Source of the DNA: Dyadobacter jiangsuensis
GTDB taxonomy: Bacteria > Bacteroidota > Bacteroidia > Cytophagales > Spirosomataceae
Length of the DNA: 64,000 nt
NCBI RefSeq assembly: GCF_003014695.1
Contig: NZ_PYAS01000008.1
Location: 310,001-374,000, forward strand
Direction of reading: 5' to 3'
How positions within the stretch are numbered: position 1 is the stretch's first letter; each line of letters opens with the position of its first letter. Of this stretch, positions 8,941 through 16,710 are shown piece after piece. The notes under the pieces were generated by a model, which did not search any database, had not been told where the DNA came from, and was given only the letters and a program-made list of their open reading frames with translations. The translations under genes and the position numbers were made by a program.

Positions 8941-9062
8941 TTGATTTCGGGTCACGTTTGCTTACCACTAATTAAGCTAACCCAGTTGTATGTGCCTCTG
9001 GGCACTTAATGAAACCATCAGTGGTTTCATCCTGCGGCTGTACAAGCAGCCTCTGTGAAAAT
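8941..9062 (-). ncRNA. Candidate guide RNA for the Cas12f-like protein
   Basis: Directly after the stop of the Cas12f-like gene, on the same strand, 122 nt fold into four consecutive hairpins: 9036-9051 (5-bp arms), 9009-9030 (perfect 9-bp arms, 4-nt loop), 8992-9005 (5 bp) and 8960-8977 (5 bp). A possible pseudoknot joins CCCAG at about 8998-9002 to CTGGG at about 8982-8986. After the last hairpin come 19 unstructured bases (8941-8959), then the terminator. TnpB omega-RNAs and related guide RNAs have this arrangement: scaffold at the 3' end of the protein gene, guide at the RNA 3' end. No second copy of the 19 bases was seen in this window. The hairpins are visible; the guide role is inference. 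Confidence 0.6.
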
Positions 9063-10154
9063 TCATTCTACCAGCAAAGCAATCCCAACCCTCTCGGCTT
9101 TGCGCTCTATCTTTTGTTTGAGGCCGTAATAACCCCAATTCCGGAAAAGGAACGGATCTTCTTTCGCTTGCTGCTCCTTCTCGGTCTGGTCTACGAGCAG
9201 CAAAGTGGCTGCTTTATTTTTAAGGCATATATCAATTAACCTCTTACTGTATACGTGCTGCTTGTGTGAGACATACCGCTTCTCTGATTGTATCAAATTA
9301 TCGATACTCGTTTTTCTAAGATGCTTTCGGCTGTTTTGGTTCATGAATGCCATTGCTTTTCTTTTCCGCCGGATGGCAGCCTGGATAGCGAGTCTTTTAT
9401 AGAGATACTCGTCCTTGCTTCCGATTGTATAACGTTTGTTGCCTACCGAAACGATGATCGGGTAATCCAGCGACAAACTCGCCTCTGCAATGATATCCTG
9501 ATCAAGCTGCTGCTCGCGCCGTTCTGTCTGAAAAACAGCGAGCATAAAAATCTTTCCTTTGTCAAGCACCAGCGAGCTGGTGCAAAGCTTGACCTGACTA
9601 GCCAGTAACCTTTGAAGCATTTCCCGCTTGTCATGGCCTGTTTTTCCCAGGTATGTCCTGAACGGAAAATCGAATAACGAAAAGTGAAACACTGCCCCTT
9701 CCTTGCTGCTCCTTAGCTTCTTGACATCGGTTCCTTTAAACGGGATCGGGATTTCCTTTCGGAAATTGGGCATTGCGCTTTCGCCGCTAGCTAACGCTTT
9801 GCTCATCTTGTTAAAACTGGCAACCAAATTTCCATTCAAGGCGCTCATGACGTGCATCGGGATACTGCCCTTATAGTTTTGGGCAAGCACCTGATAGCTC
9901 GTGTTCATTCTCGATGTCGACAGTATCCCATGCTCGTCCTTCTTGATATCAGAAAGCCTGGCCCTTACACCTTCGGTCAAATAAAGCATCTCCCTGAGTT
10001 GCTGCTGGACGTAATGATGCGTATAGATCTGGTTGGCGGCTTTGAAGCAGATGTAGCGCCATTGGTAGAGGGTATCGATAATCTTGTTCTTCTGATCGAT
10101 GTCGTCCGAATCGATCAAAAGCCGGATCTTCCGGGTAGTGAAAAGCTTTTCCAT
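9063..10154 (-). CDS. Nuclease-dead TnpB/Cas12f-like protein
   Basis: The 363-aa product resembles compact Cas12f/TnpB proteins. The front half has YQWRYICFKAANQIY, STSRMNTSYQVLAQNYKG, IPMHVMSALN and FRKEIPIPF; the back half follows the RuvC layout. The RuvC-I position reads IIVSVGNKRYTIG, so Ser236 stands where the catalytic Asp is expected. The RuvC-II position reads LLLVDQTE (Val321-Asp322) rather than a clear Glu-Asp-Leu. The WGYYGLKQKIERKAERVGI helix is typical of TnpB, but the protein ends five residues later, without the zinc finger and RuvC-III Asp. It should therefore bind an RNA and DNA without cutting. It starts three bases after the sigma factor gene, so the two are one operon. 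TldR-type repressors are an alternative, but the sigma partner favours activation. Confidence 0.75.
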   Translation of the reverse strand: MEKLFTTRKIRLLIDSDDIDQKNKIIDTLYQWRYICFKAANQIYTHHYVQQQLREMLYLTEGVRARLSDIKKDEHGILSTSRMNTSYQVLAQNYKGSIPMHVMSALNGNLVASFNKMSKALASGESAMPNFRKEIPIPFKGTDVKKLRSSKEGAVFHFSLFDFPFRTYLGKTGHDKREMLQRLLASQVKLCTSSLVLDKGKIFMLAVFQTERREQQLDQDIIAEASLSLDYPIIVSVGNKRYTIGSKDEYLYKRLAIQAAIRRKRKAMAFMNQNSRKHLRKTSIDNLIQSEKRYVSHKQHVYSKRLIDICLKNKAATLLLVDQTEKEQQAKEDPFLFRNWGYYGLKQKIERKAERVGIALLVE

Positions 10155-10157
10155 AAC

Positions 10158-10949
10158 CTAACGCCCATTTTGCTTCCAATGATTTTTGACAAGCTGATAT
10201 GCTTTGATATAGTGTTGCTGTACCTGGGTTTGCGGGTAGCCGAGAATAGAGGCGATGTCAGCAAAAGACTTCTTCTGATCTTGCCTGAGCTCGAAGACCG
10301 CAGCCTGCTCGCTACTCAGAATCTGATCGTAAGGGTACGGCTGCTTTGCTTGCCTTATCGGCACAGTCGCGCGGGGCGCTACCATTTTTTTAAGCTCCTC
10401 GATGGCTTTTTGGATTTCGCTGGTCACATGTAGCGTATTCGCTCCAATTCTTTTGGCTACCTCGCGCGCGCTGTGTCCATCCTTAAAATGAAGGCTGGCT
10501 ATCAACTGACGCTGTTTGGGCAGAAATGAGATCGCTTTCGAGATTTCTTCCAATCTCTTTCCTTCGGTGCCGTCCGCGAAGTAGCTATCCAGATCTGGCT
10601 TTTCACCCAGGAAAGGTTCCAAGTGGTCTATTTCTGTCATTTTCCGGTATATCTGGTATGCCGGTTTTTGCACTTGCTTTAACACCTGCCAACGAAGGTT
10701 GAGACGAATAAACCGGTATGCGTGAGAGAGGCTTTCAATCTTATCTCGATGTGCCCAGACTTTTAGGTAACACTCGTGCAGGATGCAGCTCACCAGAAAC
10801 TCGTCATTAACCAACCCTCTACCAAGGTAAAGTAGGCTGTTATAAGTCCGCTTGTAAAAATAATCAAGTGCTCGCTCGTTACCGCTGCGAAAAAGCAGCA
10901 GGTATTGCTCGTTGCGTGCGGACGTCTTGGAGAGTTCATGAAGGGCCAT
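10158..10949 (-). CDS. ECF-like sigma factor with two C-terminal HTH units
   Basis: The 263-aa product has a sigma-2-like region (about 20-95: NERALDYFYKRTYNSLLYLG, DEFLVSCILHECYLKVW) and a sigma-4 region (about 145-200: ISFLPKQRQLIASLHFKDG, SAREVAKRIG). A second HTH follows (about 210-258: ILSSEQAAVFELRQDQKKSF, ADIASILGYPQTQVQQHY). Ordinary ECF sigma factors are about 180-200 aa, so the tail is an addition. The frame is open to a TTG at 11006, but the ATG at 10949 is the better start. It heads the operon with the Cas12f-like gene and is divergent from the XRE regulator. No anti-sigma factor or SusCD pair is near. I infer that it recruits RNA polymerase to sites chosen by its partner. Confidence 0.8.
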   Translation of the reverse strand: MALHELSKTSARNEQYLLLFRSGNERALDYFYKRTYNSLLYLGRGLVNDEFLVSCILHECYLKVWAHRDKIESLSHAYRFIRLNLRWQVLKQVQKPAYQIYRKMTEIDHLEPFLGEKPDLDSYFADGTEGKRLEEISKAISFLPKQRQLIASLHFKDGHSAREVAKRIGANTLHVTSEIQKAIEELKKMVAPRATVPIRQAKQPYPYDQILSSEQAAVFELRQDQKKSFADIASILGYPQTQVQQHYIKAYQLVKNHWKQNGR

Positions 10950-11121
10950 AGCATTTACGATAACTGGGGCAACAAAAGAAAATAGCAGCTCTATGAGTGC
11001 CGACAATCATTCATCTGCACACGTTATGCGAACGATTGTTAAAACAAATATATCGAAAGTTACCAAAAGACACACATGTGTGTACTGGAAATTTTTACGC
11101 TTCCCGTACTTCGTCCCAAGC

Positions 11122-11367
11122 ATGAAGGACCAAGACAACATTGGCAGAATAGAACAGTACGTAATCGACTACGTCAGGGAACTACGTGTGACTAATAATT
11201 TGCTTCAAGAGGATATTGCCAGTATTCTTGGAACTACAAAAGCATTCATCAGTAACGCGGAAAGCACCAATCATCGGGCTAAATACAATCTCAAACACAT
11301 TGATAAGTTGGCCCAGTATTTCAATCTCTCTCCCAGGGACTTCTTACCTGAAAAGACGTTACAATAA
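11122..11367 (+). CDS. XRE-family HTH regulator
   Basis: The 81-aa product is nearly all one helix-turn-helix: LRVTNNLLQEDIASILGTTK followed by AFISNAESTNHRAKYNLKHI and DKLAQYFNLSPRDFLPEK. An in-frame ATG at 10993 would add 43 residues without domain character and would overlap the sigma gene's 5' region, so 11122 is preferred. It is divergent from the sigma/Cas12f-like operon across about 170 bases, and may regulate that operon. This is inferred from position only. Confidence 0.75.
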   Translation: MKDQDNIGRIEQYVIDYVRELRVTNNLLQEDIASILGTTKAFISNAESTNHRAKYNLKHIDKLAQYFNLSPRDFLPEKTLQ

Positions 11368-11744
11368 TCGGATTGTGTTCGGGTCATAAATTGCAAATCG
11401 ACTTGGCACTTTCAGTTGCTCCTACAAATCCATATTGGGACTGCTACAAACATATAGCTTACATATGGTCAAAGCTGGAGACGGGGCTAAGTCGCTGGCC
11501 ACTCGAAGGACATCAGCTAGATCGTGTTCAGTGCAAACGAAAGTTACAAAGTAAAAAAAGACGGTTGCAAGCCTGCACTTTGTCATCCGGCTTTTTAGCT
11601 GATCCCGAATCGGCCAGCCGCACCTTAAACCGCCGGATGGGCTTGCAACCAAGGGGACGAGCCCCGTCATTTTTTCATTGAGTGGAAGGCAGCGATTGCC
11701 CTGAGCACAAAGCCGGGCCTTAGCTACTTAAATGCCTTTCAATC
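11368..11744. other. Intergenic stretch with nested palindrome and small hairpin
   Basis: The open frame at 11373-11681 reads through the palindrome and has no protein-like features, so I do not call it. The stretch holds a large imperfect palindrome (11563-11650). Left arms ggttgcaagcc (11563-11573) and catccggc (11584-11591) pair with gccggatg (11632-11639) and ggcttgcaacc (11640-11650). An inner hairpin pairs 11598-11603 with 11609-11614. A GC stem at 11653-11665 follows, with a T-run shortly after. It could be a structured RNA, a replication or transfer site, or a hairpin mobile element footprint. Confidence 0.6.
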
Positions 11745-12302
11745 ATGAGAAATCTTGAAAGTACTCCTAAAATCTATGTGGGAACCTACAGCCAGTACAA
11801 CAATGGATCGCTATTCGGTAAATGGTTTGACCTGACAGACTACTCAGATCTAAAAGAATTCTTGCGAGACTGCCACGAATTTCATCGAAATGAACTGGAC
11901 CCGGAGCTAATGTTCCAGGACTGGGAGAACATCCCGGATTTTTTGATATCAGAATGCAGCCTACATAAAGAGGCATTTACATATTTCGAGGCCATCGGCG
12001 AAATGGACGATGAGACTGCCGAAGCATTCGAGATTTACTGCAAACAGATTAACTATTGGCCATCCAACGGGTACGAATTAGATGACCAACTTGATGGATT
12101 CCGGGAAAGCTACCGCGGATTCTTTGGCGGATCAATGAAAGATCCAAAGCTTGAATACGCCTATCAATACGTCGAAGAAACAGGACTGCTGTCCGGTGTG
12201 CCATCCGCGCTCGAGAAATATTTTGACTACGAAGCCTTCGCCAGAGACTTGTTTTTAGAAGGGTACAGTGAATATGAAGGTCATGTTTTTACAGATTATT
12301 GA
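11745..12302 (+). CDS. ardA: Antirestriction protein ArdA
   Basis: The 185-aa acidic protein matches ArdA over its length: KIYVGTYSQYNNGSLFGKWF and FHRNELDPELMFQDWENIP are the family's signature regions, and the length agrees. ArdA mimics B-form DNA through its negative surface and blocks type I restriction enzymes, protecting incoming mobile DNA. Its presence supports reading the region as a transferable element. It stands alone, with about 400 bases of regulatory DNA before the hip genes. Confidence 0.92.
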   Translation: MRNLESTPKIYVGTYSQYNNGSLFGKWFDLTDYSDLKEFLRDCHEFHRNELDPELMFQDWENIPDFLISECSLHKEAFTYFEAIGEMDDETAEAFEIYCKQINYWPSNGYELDDQLDGFRESYRGFFGGSMKDPKLEYAYQYVEETGLLSGVPSALEKYFDYEAFARDLFLEGYSEYEGHVFTDY

Positions 12303-12712
12303 TTAAGAGATTGAGTGCGATAACTGATGATGTCAAGTTGTCGCACGCAATCACTAGATCATTTTATGCAAGATGTCTTATAGTTGAGTTTTCTGTTCGC
12401 GAATTGCAAACAGACTCTGGCCTGCTTCATTCGGAAATTTTGTGAACACAGATCGATCAACTTGAAATGTATTGCTTGACGATTTCTTCGAAAAGTAGCG
12501 TCAGTTATAGAATGCGAATATTCTTCTATTTCAATTTTCCCACCTCTGGTAAAACCCGTTCAGAAAAGCTCGCAAATATTTTTTCAAAAGTGCAACATAG
12601 TGCACTTTTGCCATCTTTTATCAGTCAGTAACAATTTTCAACATCGAAAAGAGCACTTTAATGCACTTTTTAACGTATATTTGGATAATAGGTTTTACAA
12701 ACGGGAAGGGCA
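12303..12712. promoter_or_regulatory. hip promoter region with palindromic operators
   Basis: The gap holds a perfect palindrome with 10-bp arms at 12585-12610 (CAAAAGTGCA, six bases, TGCACTTTTG). The same GCACTTT core recurs as direct copies at about 12653-12670. A Bacteroidota-type -7 element, TATATTTG, is at 12676-12683, 30 bases before hipB. Operators beside and overlapping the promoter fit autorepression by HipB. The first half of the gap (12303-12560) shows nothing clear. Confidence 0.65.
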
Positions 12713-12916
12713 ATGCATCTTGGTAGCATACTGAAGGAACGAAGAAAACTTCTTGATATAACCCAGGAAACGCTTGCCGATATGTCAGGTGTTGGATTGA
12801 GAACATTGAAACAGCTAGAAAGCGGAAAGGGAAATCCTACCATCATCACATTAGAGAAAGTTGCCGATGTACTCGGAATGCAGCTCGTTCTACAAATCAA
12901 ATCGATGGATCAATAG
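12713..12916 (+). CDS. hipB: HipB-like HTH antitoxin
   Basis: The 67-aa product is a single XRE-type DNA-binding domain: LKERRKLLDITQETLADMSG, then VGLRTLKQLESGKGNPTIIT and LEKVADVLGMQL. HipB proteins bind palindromic operators and repress their own toxin operon. The gene ends two bases before hipS, and palindromic operators lie upstream at 12585-12670. It is shorter than E. coli HipB (88 aa). Confidence 0.85.
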   Translation: MHLGSILKERRKLLDITQETLADMSGVGLRTLKQLESGKGNPTIITLEKVADVLGMQLVLQIKSMDQ

Positions 12917-12918
12917 CT

Positions 12919-13251
12919 ATGAGGGAGGCGGAAATTATGTACAAAGGCGAAGTTGCTGGCAAGCTAATCCAGCATAACGATGGTTCGTTTAGTTTCACCT
13001 ACGAAGATGCCTGGATAGCAAACAGCCAGAAACCTCCTGTTAGCCTCACTTTGCCGAAATCAGTCAAGGTGTATAACGCCAAAACTCTTTTTCCCTTCTT
13101 TGCTAATATGTTGCCGGAGGGCGTTAACAAGCATGTTATCTGCAGGTCCCTAAAAATTGACGAGGACGACTATTTTGGGCTTTTACTGAACGTTGCGCAG
13201 TACGACGCAATTGGAGCTGTCACAGTCAAACGGACAAATGACTCGGCATGA
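12919..13251 (+). CDS. hipS: HipS-like protein (N-terminal HipA subdomain)
   Basis: The 110-aa product corresponds to the N-terminal subdomain of HipA kinases: MYKGEVAGKLIQHNDGSFSF, LTLPKSVKVY, LFPFFANMLPEG. In HipBST systems this piece is a separate gene and acts as the antitoxin to the kinase HipT. It overlaps the next gene by four bases. The clean gene boundary and ATGA overlap argue for a natural split gene, not a frameshifted hipA. Confidence 0.85.
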   Translation: MREAEIMYKGEVAGKLIQHNDGSFSFTYEDAWIANSQKPPVSLTLPKSVKVYNAKTLFPFFANMLPEGVNKHVICRSLKIDEDDYFGLLLNVAQYDAIGAVTVKRTNDSA

Positions 13252-14234
13252 GTATACCTATTATCAAATACTGTCCGGGTACATTAGCCGAAGGCTATGA
13301 TACTTACAGCAGACAATGCCTGAAAAGAATGTTCAATGGGGCGAAAGTATCACATGTATTACCGTATGACTCGCCAGCTTCCGGGGGCCTAGCTAACATA
13401 GCGTTCTTGCAGAGCCAAAGGCGAGTGTCAATTTCCGGCGTCCAAGAAAAATTTTCCATAATTCAGGTCAAGAGTAAGCTGAGATTGGTTGGAGAGGGCG
13501 AGCAGGGAACGCACATCCTTAAACCGATACCCACCATCGGTAGTAATCCAGATCAAATGCCAGCCAATGAACATTTGACGATGCAAATAGCCTGCCAGGT
13601 TTATGGCATTGAAACGGCAGACAATGCACTTATTTTCTTTGAAAACGGTAAACCCGCATATCTGACCAAGCGCTTTGATGTACATGACGGAAATAAAAAG
13701 AAGGCGGTAGAGGATTTCGCGGCTTTGGCCAACAGAAGTCCTCAGACCCACGGGGAACATTACAAGTATCTGGGTAACTATCTGGACCTCTTCAACGTAA
13801 TGAAGAGATATCTTCCAATCTATGGATTAGAATCACCCAAACTATTTCAACTAATCATGTTTAACTATCTATTTTCAAATGGCGACGCCCATTTTAAGAA
13901 CTTTTCGATAATTGAAACCGGCATGGGTGATTTCAGGCTCAGTCCTGCGTATGATCTTCTTAACAGCCGACTTCATGTAAATGATTCCGACTTCGCGCTG
14001 GAAGATGGGCTCTTGCCCCCTCAACTATCAAAGGGGAATATTGCCAGACGATTCCATACACTTGGAGAGCAAGCAGGCTTGAATACGAAATCGATTACCT
14101 CTATCTTCAACACGATGCTTTCTAATTCGAAAAAGGTCGAAAGCTTGGTCAAGGTCTCATTCTTGAATGATCGTTCTAAAAGAAATTATCTCCAGGCATA
14201 TCAGACTAGGCTGAAGAGGCTTGCCAAGGTTTGA
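13248..14234 (+). CDS. hipT: HipT-like serine/threonine kinase toxin
   Basis: The 328-aa product is the kinase core of HipA: RVSISGVQEKFS (Gly-rich/P-loop-like region), THILKPIP (ATP-binding Lys), PANEHLTM (Glu), AYLTKRFD, the catalytic NGDAHFKNFS and the metal-binding SPAYDLLNSR. The SIS motif is the autophosphorylation site described for HipT. Known HipT phosphorylates tryptophanyl-tRNA synthetase and stops growth; whether this one has the same target is unknown. It is the third gene of hipB-hipS-hipT, overlapping hipS by four bases. Confidence 0.88.
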   Translation: MSIPIIKYCPGTLAEGYDTYSRQCLKRMFNGAKVSHVLPYDSPASGGLANIAFLQSQRRVSISGVQEKFSIIQVKSKLRLVGEGEQGTHILKPIPTIGSNPDQMPANEHLTMQIACQVYGIETADNALIFFENGKPAYLTKRFDVHDGNKKKAVEDFAALANRSPQTHGEHYKYLGNYLDLFNVMKRYLPIYGLESPKLFQLIMFNYLFSNGDAHFKNFSIIETGMGDFRLSPAYDLLNSRLHVNDSDFALEDGLLPPQLSKGNIARRFHTLGEQAGLNTKSITSIFNTMLSNSKKVESLVKVSFLNDRSKRNYLQAYQTRLKRLAKV

Positions 14235-14586
14235 ATAGCCACTTATGTCAACATTCGCGACCCAATCTCAATGTAACAAGCAAATATTCAACATATTCAA
14301 ATGGCTAACAATCAATATATTATGCTACATATATCTAGCAGAATTTCGAGTTCTCCGTGCATCATGGAAGGGTGAGATTCAGGAAACGCTTGTCACTCAT
14401 GGCGCCAAAAAGATCGTCTGCGATTACAACGACAACGGACGCCTTCCGCAGTCACCTTCGGGTTACTCCTCGGCGGCACTATAGCCTACTTTTCACTTCC
14501 TGTAAATTATGCCGGCGTTCTCAAAGCTATGGATAAGGATCGTAGGATTAAGAAATCCTGGTTAGGAGGGTAATGCTTGTTACTTC
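14235..14586. other. Gene-free stretch with one copy of a 21-bp direct repeat
   Basis: I see no credible gene; the open frame at 14245-14484 lacks protein-like features. The stretch contains ttctccgtgcatcatggaag at 14351-14370, repeated with two mismatches over 21 bases at 15459-15479, on the other side of the next gene. This could be a recombination footprint. Confidence 0.5.
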
Positions 14587-15273
14587 CTAATAGTCAGTAG
14601 CGTATGATAAAGCGTTTGCCAACTCGGTATACAGAAACTGTTTACTCTTTCTAGCGGAAGGGTGGAAGAAATTAATGACTGGCAAGCCATTCCAAAGACC
14701 TCTGCTGTAAAGATTTGACGAATGTTTTTTCATCTCAATTTTTTGACCAAGGATTTTGTCGGTCTCACCAAAGAGGTCGTTCGGGTAATTGTCATACCGA
14801 AAGCAGCAAACAATTAAAGTCGGCCTGATTTCCATGATTTGCTGTTGGAGTAGTGCCTTGCTTTTGGCGATATACGCGGCGATTATTGCTGCGTTGGCTG
14901 CCGCTGTGCCACTAGATTTCTTCACGTTGATGAGCGCAATTGAGCGGAGGGCTTCTAGCCGTTCCTCTTTGGATATGCTGTGAAAATCCTCTGGGAAGTC
15001 ATTCAAAATCCCGTAGGCCCACTCGCTGAGGCGGTGAGCGAAACGCTTGTACACGTAATTCTGCCACCATACTCCGTAGTCGGCCGCGAAGTCCGGACTA
15101 CCGCCATCGGTACCCAGGTTATGTTCCTTGGCGATGAAGAGTATTCTCTTGGATTGCTTTTCGAACGTGGGTGCGTGGATAATACCGTCCTTGATTATCG
15201 GACGGTCATGATCGCCTAGCTTCTCACTGGTGTATAGGGCAGAGAATTGGTCGAAGAGAGAGGTGGGTTGCAT
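14587..15273 (-). CDS. Uracil-DNA-glycosylase-fold-like protein of unknown function
   Basis: The 228-aa product has a pattern like UDG-superfamily proteins: RILFIAKEHNLGTDGG near residue 45, RPTLIVCCFRYDN at about 150, and LPVINFFHPSARKSK near the end (compare the HPS motif of UDGs). Activity cannot be claimed; catalytic residues cannot be aligned with certainty. Several members of this fold occur as lone genes in accessory regions. It sits between two copies of a 21-bp repeat, and is the last gene before the T6SS block. Confidence 0.5.
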   Translation of the reverse strand: MQPTSLFDQFSALYTSEKLGDHDRPIIKDGIIHAPTFEKQSKRILFIAKEHNLGTDGGSPDFAADYGVWWQNYVYKRFAHRLSEWAYGILNDFPEDFHSISKEERLEALRSIALINVKKSSGTAAANAAIIAAYIAKSKALLQQQIMEIRPTLIVCCFRYDNYPNDLFGETDKILGQKIEMKKHSSNLYSRGLWNGLPVINFFHPSARKSKQFLYTELANALSYATDY

Positions 15274-16008
15274 GGGATTGAACGGCTTTTTTCGAGAAAG
15301 TTAGATATTAACGTTGCCTTAACCTATATCGATAACATCTCCTCGCTGGGAAAGCGCAGCGTCATCTATCCAATCCCTGAAAAACAAGCCAATACTTAAT
15401 CTAGTCATTCCGCTACTAATCAATAAGTTACATAAAACTTATCTGCCAAACTTTTGCGTTTTCCGAGCATCATGGAAGGAATCTTTAAAGGATAGATGCC
15501 TCGCTGATTTTCAATCCATTAAGTCAATCGTTCAAATCCCTCGCTGCAATAATAGTAGAAATGGAATAGTTGGTGCGCCGTTCCATGACCCGAGGTGTCA
15601 CCAAGACGAAGAAAACAAAAAATCTTCCTTAGCCCGGTCCCCTACGTGTAAGTATGGCAGGCATTACAAATAATTCGAAATCCTAAAAAAGGATTTCTTT
15701 ACTATGGTACCCTACAAATGCACTTATCAAGTCATACCCGCATTTTGAAAGCATCGGTGAAAGATCTACCGTCCTAGAAAGTGATGAGCGATTTGCTATT
15801 AGTCAATACGAAGTGACGAGCTTCCTTGCTGTATTGTTCAATTCAATGCTATCTAGGAAGTTATTTTTGAAATCGCCGAGTGCCTCTACCGATGCCAGAA
15901 CTCCTATTTCGGTCACAATATTGAGAATACGCTTGATCCATGAAATCCAAAAGCTTGTTCACTTTACTATTCCGAAACTTACGAAAGTAGGTCTTTTCCA
16001 GCTGCAGG
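15274..16008. other. Gene-free stretch, likely right edge of the mobile region
   Basis: About 735 bases hold no credible gene. The open frame at 15813-16202 runs mostly antisense to the FHA gene. At 15452-15468 lies ttttgcgttttccgagc, which matches 5430-5446 just after the tRNA-Ser terminator at 15 of 17 positions; the 21-bp repeat copy follows at 15459-15479. Together these may mark an old attachment site. Otherwise I see nothing. Confidence 0.45.
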
Positions 16009-16698
16009 TTAAAACTTATCAACTGTTTTTCCGAATTCCATTGTGGAAACTTCCTGCCATGCTTGTTCAGCGGAACCTGCGAGATAGCCGGTTATCAACA
16101 CCAGCTTTGTCATCCCAATCTGTATCATGTCACGATCCCGCAGGTAAATTCTGTCCTGATCACCTAGACGCTTTTCGTTCGCGTTCAGGTAGGTCCCATT
16201 GAGACTGCTCTTTTGTGCGTTCTGCGGAAGTGCCACGCCATCGCGTAAAATAAAATCCAACACACCCAATCGGTTGAGCCTCACTTCAATCGTGCAATGG
16301 GGTCTGCTCATCAAATGATCATTGGAATCAATCATATGATCCGAGACATGTTGGTACGATTTCCGCCCGATGGTATTTATGCCCTGATGTAGCGCAAATG
16401 TTTTGGTAGCCGTCCGCTCATCCTTGATGATAAGCCAGCCAGGTACGGATGGAACCGAAGGAGCCTTCGGTCTTGAACTTATTCCTGTGGGAACGTCCTC
16501 AGCCGAAAATGCGGCGGTAGGTAAATCATCATCTATAACCGCCTTCTTAGGCGCACTTTCAAGCTCCGGTAGTGAATTTCTAAACTTGCAATTGGGGCAT
16601 ACAACACCGCGGGTAAATTTTTCTGGCTGGTTAATTTGCAATCGTTTGCCACAACCAGGGTTGCCGCAAACTATGATGACCGGTCGTTTCAAAGTCAT
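16009..16698 (-). CDS. Zinc-ribbon and FHA domain protein
   Basis: The 229-aa product starts with a four-cysteine zinc ribbon (CGNPGCGK about 11-18, CPNCKF about 34-39), has a linker, then an FHA domain (about 95-205): HQGINTIGRKS, SRPHCTIEV and SLNGTYLN are the conserved strands, with the phospho-threonine-binding Arg, Ser and His. FHA domains read phosphothreonine. In proteobacterial T6SS an FHA protein is the target of kinase PpkA and turns secretion on. It is the last gene of a three-gene minus-strand set facing the kinase/tssK/tssO operon, so a similar role is likely. Confidence 0.82.
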   Translation of the reverse strand: MTLKRPVIIVCGNPGCGKRLQINQPEKFTRGVVCPNCKFRNSLPELESAPKKAVIDDDLPTAAFSAEDVPTGISSRPKAPSVPSVPGWLIIKDERTATKTFALHQGINTIGRKSYQHVSDHMIDSNDHLMSRPHCTIEVRLNRLGVLDFILRDGVALPQNAQKSSLNGTYLNANEKRLGDQDRIYLRDRDMIQIGMTKLVLITGYLAGSAEQAWQEVSTMEFGKTVDKF

Positions 16699-16710
16699 AA
16701 TAAAAAGGAA

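Noticed and set aside
8915..9062. CRISPR array beside the Cas12f-like gene
   Set aside because: There are hairpins but no direct repeats with regular spacing, so a single guide RNA is the better reading. I saw no CRISPR array elsewhere in the window.
9288..10433. Plus-strand open frames opposite the sigma/Cas12f-like genes
   Set aside because: The minus strand gives recognisable protein families; the plus frames have no domains or starts with context.
11373..11681. 102-aa open frame downstream of the XRE gene
   Set aside because: It runs through a large palindrome and has no protein-like composition.
14245..14484. 79-aa open frame after hipT
   Set aside because: No domain, no context, and poor composition; treated as chance.
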